From NCBI GenBank assembly GCA_041398605.1, contig JAWKUK010000035.1, positions 1-41,272 on the forward strand: DNA of 41,272 nucleotides, read 5' to 3'. The notes under the pieces were generated by a model. The model was not told where the DNA came from. It saw only the letters and a list, made by a program, of their open reading frames with translations, and ran no database searches. Below are positions 36,201-41,272 of this stretch, in pieces; the first letter of the stretch is position 1, and the number at the start of each line of letters is the position of its first letter. Position numbers and translations under genes: made by a program. This stretch comes from JAWKUK01 sp041398605. Lineage in GTDB: Bacteria; Planctomycetota; UBA1135; GCA-002686595.

Positions 36201-36339
36201 CCGCGCCACCGCCGATGAGGCCGCAGAGCCAGGCGGTGCCGAGCGACAAGAACAGCGCGAGCGCGAGGAGCGGGGCGAGCCGGGCCACAGGCTGAGTGAA
36301 CACCAATCGGGCCGCAGAGGGAAGCCTGGAGACCGTCAC
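33208..36339 (-). CDS. Large exported protein with carboxypeptidase-regulatory-like repeats
   Basis: A protein of about 1043 residues. Its N-terminus has one hydrophobic helix (LAPLLALALFLSLGTAWLCGLIGG), so it is anchored or exported. At least six beta-sandwich modules follow, each with 'G.V.D..G.P..GA.V': VIGRILDSEGAPLAGATV, ARGRVTDRRGNAVPGARV, VEGAKVYLAKKEYEYL, RRPNGRPAEGVKVQC, GLVLESGQPLARASLSL and LEGRVVDEDGAPLRGINI. This fits CarboxypepD_reg/CNA-B-like domains, probably structural or cell-surface. A GTG at 36339 is chosen because the ATG at 36402 would overlap the start codon of the divergent gene. No enzyme motif was seen. Confidence 0.75.
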   Translation of the reverse strand: MTVSRLPSAARLVFTQPVARLAPLLALALFLSLGTAWLCGLIGGGAVEAHDRARPVLGPSDDLTGAGSQSSPGTLEPVVDLGFGRAEVAADEAQPDDLAEEDAAAAGAAEVADGDPPQVIGRILDSEGAPLAGATVVGATGWVQSFPFELEDLGDANDWMQRARAVTDAEGRFALVDGLRLGGELVLFAAAPGHAPLRLDRPPPSARGRSEPPLDFGDLQLNAGAIARGRVTDRRGNAVPGARVSLAVVLGEQSFGVDFPSRGVPLVTTGDDGTFELNTLERGPFTILVDAPGRTVARQSAVAGTRPLESLVVVLEAGSSISGKVVGRPATGVASEPAATAAAGAEVGLAAAPGGGAAHALRVEARPGKPDGSTVSGIERAQGGARHAPIVDDAFEVNGLVDGLPYTLIVSEDVGDGEWKRVAEVDPTEGSPGTRGVELRWNPRRSAAIHVVDDETGAPVEEMIVGWCVTDKRRNRDNFRTIMDDEPEEKARRHFDGGLVTLEKLPPGKTALEIKVRVTAVGYETKTAENLVVKADPSTDLGEIRLKPAASVRVKVIVGETEEPVEGAKVYLAKKEYEYLDWWAQNGAEVYDNEDVSFGMTDAEGFAVLAALPGERVNVTASSAQFVALEPVEALLPTTGVHDLTVKLTQGGTIVAKVRRPNGRPAEGVKVQCTKEALPGARGNSFVQPRYVVSDAEGVARFERLPAGMHDVRVSTEGQVAGRGQPMKRSANVRVGEEVSIVLDSPSVGLLTGLVLESGQPLARASLSLSTSSNDDDNNFGWWGDEGSSAQRTSSRGDGSYSLGPLEAGEWFLTVRHPGRAMALRMPVRILEGANTFDVRLDVALLEGRVVDEDGAPLRGININVRAQGENFGGGSQTIRMKESPTGDVNLDWEWQQLDSLATPETGLFAFRGVVTGRPLQLGVRHAYIQPIELELSDFADGELRDLGDLVAKAAGAARIRRASGGRERFKARLIRLPPLGASGPDAQESLFGTASVRGNSSASMNSIPPGRYRAELLAADNSVVQEREIEVVARETVQVVFD

Positions 36340-36400
36340 GCCTGGGTAACGGCGCTCGGCCCTCGTGCGTTGGCGCGATCCGAGGCAGAATCGGTGCGAC
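36340..36400. promoter_or_regulatory. Short divergent region between the repeat protein and the PSCyt gene
   Basis: Only 61 bp if the GTG start at 36339 is right. With the ATG at 36402 the two start codons would overlap head to head. No consensus promoter was identified. Confidence 0.35.
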
Positions 36401-39400
36401 ATGCTGGGACTTCCTATCTACGTCACGGCCGTGGTTTCGCTGCTTTCCCAGGCGCGGCTTGCGCCTGCGAGCCAGCTGGCGACCACGCTGGACGCGCCCA
36501 CGCCCACGCCCCCGCCCGCGCCCGCGCTCGAACTCGAGCTGGCACTCGGCGAGCCAGACCTGGAAGCCGGCTACTTCGCGCGCGTGGTGCGACCGCTGCT
36601 ATCCGATCGCTGCTTCGCTTGCCACGCGGGGGAACACGCGCGAGCGCTGCGCCTCGACGTGCGCGAGGACGCGGTGGACGACCTCGGCGGCGCCGCGATC
36701 ATCCCGGGGGACGCGCCAGGGAGCGCGCTCTGGCGCCGGATCACGCACGAGGACCCGGCGCGGCGTATGCCGCCATCCGAGGCAAAGCTCGAGCTCAACG
36801 ACGCGGAGCGCGCGGTCCTGCGGCGGTGGATCGAGGGCGGCGCGCCGTACGAAGAGCACTGGGCGTACGTGCGCCCCGAGCGCACCGCGCCGCCCGACGT
36901 CGAGCACGAGGGCTGGGTGCGCGATCCGCTGGATCGGTACGTGCTCGCCGGGCTGGAGCGAGCAGGGCTCACGCCCGCGCCCGAGGCCGACCCCGCGACG
37001 CTGCTGCGGCGTGTCCACTACGACCTGACGGGCCTCCCGCCGACGGTGGACGAGGTGCGCGCGTTCCTCGCCGCGCCCACGGACGCCGCGTACGAGGCCG
37101 TCGTCGACCGCCTCCTGGCCTCGCCCGAACACGCCGAGCACATGGCCGCGGGCTGGCTCGATGTCGCGCGCTATGCGGAGACGTTTGGCTACCAGTCCGA
37201 CGTCGAGATGAACGTCTGGCCGTGGCGCGACTGGGTCGTGCGCGCGTTCGAGGCGGACCTCCCCTACGACGACTTCGTGACGTGGCAGCTCGCGGGTGAC
37301 CTCCTCGAGGGCGCGCCGAACGACGCGCGCCTCGCGACGACCTTCAACCGCCTGCACCGCCAGACGAACGAAGGCGGCAGCGTCGAGGAGGAGTTCCGCG
37401 TGCAATACGTCTGCGACCGCGTCGAGACCATGGCGGCCGCGTTCCTCGGCGTGACGTTCACGTGCGCGAGGTGCCACGACCACAAGTTCGACCCGTTCAC
37501 GCAGCGCGACTACTACAACCTCTTCGCGTTCTTCGACGGGATCGACGAGTCGGGCCTCTATTCGCACTTCACGAACGCGACGCCGACCCCGGCGTTGGAC
37601 CTCGCCAGCGCGGAGCAGATCGTGCGGCTCGAGGCCTTGGACGCGCGCGTCGCGGCGGCCGAGGTGGCGCTCGAGGCAGCCCAAAGCGCGCACTCACGCT
37701 TGCCTGCGCCTACGCACGCTTTCGAGCTGCACCGCGCCGAGCTGCCGAGCGGGGTGAACCTCGTGGACGCGCCCGCGCGCTGCGCGGGGCCCGACGGGTC
37801 CGCGTTCCGCATGTCAGGCGAGGACGCCTTGACCTTCCCCGGCGCAGGGGTCTTCGCGCGCTCGGACGCGTTCTCGATCTCGCTCGACCTGCGCGCGCCG
37901 AAGCGCTACGAGCGCGCGGTGGTCCTGCACCGCGCCAAGGCCTGGACCGACTCGGGGAGCCGCGGCTATCAGCTCTTGATCGAAGACGGCCGCCTCAGCG
38001 TCGCGCTGGTCCACTTCTGGCCAGGCGACGCGATCGCGATCCGCGCGGTCGCGCCGCTGGAGGTCGGCGTGTGGCGCAACGTGACGTTCACCTACGACGG
38101 CTCCAGCCGCGCCGCGGGCCTCGCGCTCTACGTCGATGGCGCGCGCGTCGAGACCGAGGTCGTCCGCGATCACTTGACGCGCACGATCCAGGGCGGCGGG
38201 ATCGAGCACCTGACGATCGGCAGCCGCTTCCGCGACAACGGCTTCGCGGGCGGCGAGGTCGGCGACCTTCGGGTGTACGCGCGCGCGCTCGACGCCGACG
38301 CCGTGGCGATCGCCGCGCAGCGCGGCGGCGCGGCGCAAGGCGCGCCGGACCCAAGCGACGACGCCGCGCGCGAGGCGCTGCGCGCAGCCCGGCGCGAACG
38401 CGACGCGCTGCGCGACTCGGTGCGCCAGATCATGACGATGCGCGAGGCGCCGGCTGAGCTGCAGCGGACCGCGTACGTCCTGCAACGCGGCTCGTACGAG
38501 CAGCGCCGCGAGGCGGCCCAGCCGGCGACCCCAGCGGCGCTGCCGCGCCTGCTCGACGCGCCGGCGCGCACGCGGCTCGACCTCGCACGGTGGCTCGTGC
38601 ACCCCGACCACCCGCTGACCGCGCGCGTGCAGGTCGATCGGCTGTGGCGCACGGTGTTCGGCGCCGGGCTCTTGCCGCGCCCCGACGACGTGGGCTACCA
38701 GAGCCCAGCGCCCGTGCAACGCGCGCTGCTCGACGCCCTCGCGCGCGACTTCGTCGACGGGACGACCACGCCGTCGGGCGCGCGCAGCGCCGCCTGGGAC
38801 AACCGCGCGCTGCTGCGGCGCTGCGTGATGTCCGCGACGTATCGGCAGGCCTCACGTGTGTCGCCCGCGGCGCGCGAACGTGACCCGGACAACGCGCTGT
38901 TGTCGCGCGCGTCGGCGCGCCGCTTGCCCGCAGAGTCGCTGCGCGACGGCATCCTGCGCGCCGCGGGGATCCTGTGCACGACGCGCGGCGGACCGGCCGT
39001 GCGCCCGTACCAGCCGCCCGGCCTCTGGGAGGAGAAGAGCGGCAAGGTCTACACGCCGAGCCACGGCGACGACCTGCGGCGGCGCAGCCTCTACACGTTC
39101 TGGCGGCGCACGTCGCCGCCGCCGACGCTGACGCTCTTGAACGCGCCCTCGCGCGAGGTGTGCACCGTAGAGCGCGAGCTGACGGAGTCGCCGCTGCAAA
39201 CGCTGGCGCTGTGGAACGACCCGCAGTTCGTCGAGGCTGCCGTGCGCTTGGCGCAGCGCGCGATCGAAGCGACGGCGCCGGGCCTCGGAGAGCGCGAGGC
39301 GGACGCGGCCCGCATCGAGCGCCTGTTCCTGGCGCTCGCGTCGCGCCCGCCGACCCCGGCGGAGCTCGCAGCGGCGGAGGGGTTGCTCGACGCCCAGCGC

Positions 39401-39619
39401 GCAGCGTATCGGGCCGATCCCGCGGCGGCGCAGGCGCTGGCGACCTATGACCTCGAGCGGGTCGCGCACCCGGGCGCGGCGCCCGAGGGGGCCGCGCCGA
39501 CCGAGGCGGGCACACCCGACGCCGCGGCCCGCGGGGCGGAGGACTCCGTCGACCTCGCCGCCACCGCGGTCCTCGCGAGCGCGCTCCTGACCCTCGATGA
39601 CGTCGTCACGCGACGCTGA
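36401..39619 (+). CDS. Planctomycete cytochrome protein (PSCyt1-DUF1549-LamG-DUF1553)
   Basis: A 1072-residue secreted protein with a signal peptide. Residues 57-150 are a PSCyt1 domain with CFACH (71-75), a c-type heme motif. DUF1549 covers about 165-385 (DPLDRYVLAGLERAGL, YDLTGLPPT, DVARYAETFGY) and includes a second motif, CARCH (355-359). Residues 450-640 form a LamG-like sandwich (DAFSISLDLRAP, YVDGARVETEV). DUF1553 occupies the last 400 residues (TRLDLARWLVHPDHPLTARV, NAPSREVC, ESPLQTLALWNDPQFVEAA). These proteins are hallmarks of planctomycetes and are thought to act with DUF1501 partners, possibly in polymer breakdown. The function is unproven. The ATG at 36401 begins the signal peptide. 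Confidence 0.93.
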   Translation: MLGLPIYVTAVVSLLSQARLAPASQLATTLDAPTPTPPPAPALELELALGEPDLEAGYFARVVRPLLSDRCFACHAGEHARALRLDVREDAVDDLGGAAIIPGDAPGSALWRRITHEDPARRMPPSEAKLELNDAERAVLRRWIEGGAPYEEHWAYVRPERTAPPDVEHEGWVRDPLDRYVLAGLERAGLTPAPEADPATLLRRVHYDLTGLPPTVDEVRAFLAAPTDAAYEAVVDRLLASPEHAEHMAAGWLDVARYAETFGYQSDVEMNVWPWRDWVVRAFEADLPYDDFVTWQLAGDLLEGAPNDARLATTFNRLHRQTNEGGSVEEEFRVQYVCDRVETMAAAFLGVTFTCARCHDHKFDPFTQRDYYNLFAFFDGIDESGLYSHFTNATPTPALDLASAEQIVRLEALDARVAAAEVALEAAQSAHSRLPAPTHAFELHRAELPSGVNLVDAPARCAGPDGSAFRMSGEDALTFPGAGVFARSDAFSISLDLRAPKRYERAVVLHRAKAWTDSGSRGYQLLIEDGRLSVALVHFWPGDAIAIRAVAPLEVGVWRNVTFTYDGSSRAAGLALYVDGARVETEVVRDHLTRTIQGGGIEHLTIGSRFRDNGFAGGEVGDLRVYARALDADAVAIAAQRGGAAQGAPDPSDDAAREALRAARRERDALRDSVRQIMTMREAPAELQRTAYVLQRGSYEQRREAAQPATPAALPRLLDAPARTRLDLARWLVHPDHPLTARVQVDRLWRTVFGAGLLPRPDDVGYQSPAPVQRALLDALARDFVDGTTTPSGARSAAWDNRALLRRCVMSATYRQASRVSPAARERDPDNALLSRASARRLPAESLRDGILRAAGILCTTRGGPAVRPYQPPGLWEEKSGKVYTPSHGDDLRRRSLYTFWRRTSPPPTLTLLNAPSREVCTVERELTESPLQTLALWNDPQFVEAAVRLAQRAIEATAPGLGEREADAARIERLFLALASRPPTPAELAAAEGLLDAQRAAYRADPAAAQALATYDLERVAHPGAAPEGAAPTEAGTPDAAARGAEDSVDLAATAVLASALLTLDDVVTRR

Positions 39620-39632
39620 TGGACCTAGCACG

Positions 39633-41126
39633 ATGAACCTCCCCTCTCGCTCCATCGGTGACCGGCGCACACCCGAGGCGCTGCACGCGCTGCGCCTCCA
39701 GCTTGGGCGGCGCGCGCTCCTGCGCGGCTCGGGCGCGGGGCTCGCGGCCCTCGCGCTGGCGCAGCTCGCTGCCGCCGACAATGCCTCGGACAGCCAGCCG
39801 TACCGCGACGCGGCGGACGACCCAAAGAGCGCGCTGACGCACGCGCCGACCGCCAAGCGCGCGGTGCACCTCTTCATGAGCGGCGGCCCCTCACAGCTCG
39901 AGCTCTTCGACGACAAGCCGCTGCTGCGCCAGTGCAACGGCGAAGAGCTGCCCGATTCGGTGCGCCGCGGCCAGCGCTTGACCGGCATGTCGGGCAACCA
40001 GGCGACGCTGCCGCTCGCGGGCTCGAAGTTCAAGTTCGCGCGGCACGGCCGCTCCGGCGCCTCGGTCAGCGAGCTCTTGCCGTACACCGCGGGCGTCGTC
40101 GACGACCTGTGCATCGTGCGCTCGCTCGTCACCGACGCGATCAACCACGACCCCGCGGCGACGTTCCTGTTCACGGGCGCGGAGAACGCGGGGCGGCCCT
40201 CGCTCGGCGCGTGGCTGTCGTACGGGCTCGGCGACGCGCGCAGGGACCTGCCTGAGTTCTGCGCGCTCGTCACGCAGGGCAAGGGCGGGCAGCCCTTGTA
40301 CGAGCGCCTGTGGGGCGCCGGGTTCCTCGGCGCGCGCTACCAGGGCGTGCAGCTCCGCGCAGGCGCGGCGCCGGTGCTGTTCCTGGACGACCCTGCGGGC
40401 CTCGACCGCGCGACGAGGCGGCGGATGCTCGACGCGCTCGCCGCGATGCACGCCGACGACGCGGCGCGCAGCGGCGACGCCGCGCCGCTCGAGCGCATGC
40501 AGCGCGCGGAGCTCGCGTTCCGCATGCAGATGTCCGTGCCCGAGGCCGCGGACCTCGCGCGCGAGCCGCAGTCGACGTTCGACCTCTACGGCGAGGACGC
40601 CCGCAAGCCGGGCACGTTCGCGGCGAACTGCTTGCTCGCGCGCCGGCTGCTCGAGCGCGGCGTGCGCTTCGTGCAGCTCTTGCACCAGGACTGGGACCAC
40701 CACGGCGGGCTGCCGGGCGCGATCGTCGGCGAGTGCGCGCAGACGGACCGCGCGTCTGCGGCGCTCGTGACCGACCTGAAGCAGCGCGGGATGCTCGACG
40801 ACACGCTCGTCCTGTGGGGCGGCGAGTTCGGGCGGACGTGCTATTCGCAGGGCAAGCTCACCGCCGATGACTACGGCCGCGACCACCACCCGCGCTGCAC
40901 GTCCGTGTGGCTCGCGGGCGGCGGGGTCCGCGCCGGGCACGTGCACGGCGAGACCGACGAGCACGGCTACAACGTGGTCGCGGACCCGGTGCACGTGCAC
41001 GACCTGAACGCGACGATCCTGCACCTCTTCGGCTTCGACCACGAGCGGCTCGTGTACCGCCACCAGGGGCGGCGTTACCGCTTGACCGACGTGCACGGCG
41101 AGGTCGTGCGCGGCTTGCTGGCCTGA
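39633..41126 (+). CDS. DUF1501 Tat-exported sulfatase-fold protein
   Basis: A 497-residue protein. GRRALLRGSGAGLAALAL (twin Arg at 26-27) is a Tat signal. HLFMSGGPSQLELFDDKP opens the DUF1501 domain, and later blocks are HGRSGASVSELLPYTAGVVDDL, LFTGAENAGRPSLGAWLSYGLG, RFVQLLHQDWDHHGGL, LWGGEFGRTCYSQG and GRDHHPRCTSVWLAGGGV. The fold is related to alkaline phosphatases and sulfatases, with His/Asp clusters in WDHHG and RDHHP that could bind metal. It starts 13 nt after the PSCyt gene, the standard planctomycete pairing, so the two are likely co-expressed and act together. Confidence 0.93.
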   Translation: MNLPSRSIGDRRTPEALHALRLQLGRRALLRGSGAGLAALALAQLAAADNASDSQPYRDAADDPKSALTHAPTAKRAVHLFMSGGPSQLELFDDKPLLRQCNGEELPDSVRRGQRLTGMSGNQATLPLAGSKFKFARHGRSGASVSELLPYTAGVVDDLCIVRSLVTDAINHDPAATFLFTGAENAGRPSLGAWLSYGLGDARRDLPEFCALVTQGKGGQPLYERLWGAGFLGARYQGVQLRAGAAPVLFLDDPAGLDRATRRRMLDALAAMHADDAARSGDAAPLERMQRAELAFRMQMSVPEAADLAREPQSTFDLYGEDARKPGTFAANCLLARRLLERGVRFVQLLHQDWDHHGGLPGAIVGECAQTDRASAALVTDLKQRGMLDDTLVLWGGEFGRTCYSQGKLTADDYGRDHHPRCTSVWLAGGGVRAGHVHGETDEHGYNVVADPVHVHDLNATILHLFGFDHERLVYRHQGRRYRLTDVHGEVVRGLLA

Positions 41127-41140
41127 GCCCAAGGTCCCCC

Positions 41141-41272
41141 ATGACCCGCGACTATTCCAAGGCGATCTCCGCGCGCGTCGAGCGCTTACGGCGGGGGGAG
41201 GACCCGTGCTTCCTCGCGCGCCTCCCCTCGGGCTTTGCGATCCTCGCGAAGTACCAGCCGGACGGGATCGTC
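41141..41272 (+). CDS. Probable HIT-family protein, N-terminal part (runs off the window end)
   Basis: An ATG 14 nt after the DUF1501 stop opens a frame that runs to the window end (44 codons) with the local third-position GC bias. The text EDPCFLARLPSGFAILAKYQ followed by PDGIV resembles the start of a HIT domain ('NPNFIARL.SG...L...Q...G'). The defining H.H.H motif would lie beyond the edge, so the family is a guess. It may be in the same operon as the PSCyt/DUF1501 pair. Confidence 0.5.
   Translation, partial: MTRDYSKAISARVERLRRGEDPCFLARLPSGFAILAKYQPDGIV

Noticed and set aside
36340..36402. ATG at 36402 as the start of the carboxypeptidase-regulatory-like protein
   Set aside because: It would overlap the start codon of the divergent PSCyt gene and add a charged, non-signal leader; the GTG at 36339 is more plausible.

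Overview
This is about 41 kb of very GC-rich DNA, and coding frames are marked by G or C at nearly every third codon position. It very probably comes from a member of the Planctomycetota. The evidence is a PSCyt1/DUF1549/DUF1553 cytochrome gene followed by a Tat-exported DUF1501 gene, two secreted proteins carrying a C-terminal 'FQ.W.RD' domain typical of that phylum, a SUMF1-type gene of planctomycete style, and tandem groEL genes. No phage or insertion sequence was seen.

Layout. 1-1949: an incomplete unknown gene, an NqrM-like Na+-NQR maturation protein, and a cbpA/cbpM-like co-chaperone pair. 1966-5929: a PQQ-type beta-propeller protein and a GT-C membrane glycosyltransferase. 6103-10981: a secreted GH29 fucosidase and a large secreted propeller-like protein. 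11221-23080: an ectoine island. 23081-25351: a frame-broken SUMF1-family gene, a gene-free stretch with strong hairpins, and the initiator tRNA. 25352-26173: a methyltransferase. 26560-32297: groEL1, groEL2, dnaJ, grpE and an FmdB-type zinc ribbon gene. 32315-36339: a HAD phosphatase and a long carboxypeptidase-regulatory-domain protein. 36401-41272: the PSCyt/DUF1553 and DUF1501 pair, then the start of a HIT-family gene.

The ectoine island is the centrepiece. On the minus strand asd, ask, ectA, ectB, ectC and an eutA-ectD gene fusion lie head to tail with overlaps or short gaps, so aspartate can be turned into ectoine and 5-hydroxyectoine from one transcript; marC follows 30 nt later. Divergent from asd is a sigma-54 activator with a pseudo-receiver domain, and the asd upstream region has a near-consensus -24/-12 sigma-54 promoter. 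A TeaABC-like TRAP transporter for ectoine uptake sits at the other end, with teaA split from teaBC and transcribed divergently. The most unusual gene joins an intact EutA-like racemase, known from hydroxyectoine breakdown, to an intact EctD hydroxylase, with no other breakdown genes in view.

Three other patterns deserve attention. Three minus-strand genes are each followed at their stop codon by short tandem repeats (16, 13 and 20 bp units) that copy the gene end and its TGA. Two CTGCCA-N3-TGGCAG dyads lie exactly 40 bp apart upstream of groEL1. The initiator tRNA appears to have a C1-U72 mismatch, and its CCA end forms part of a long inverted repeat.
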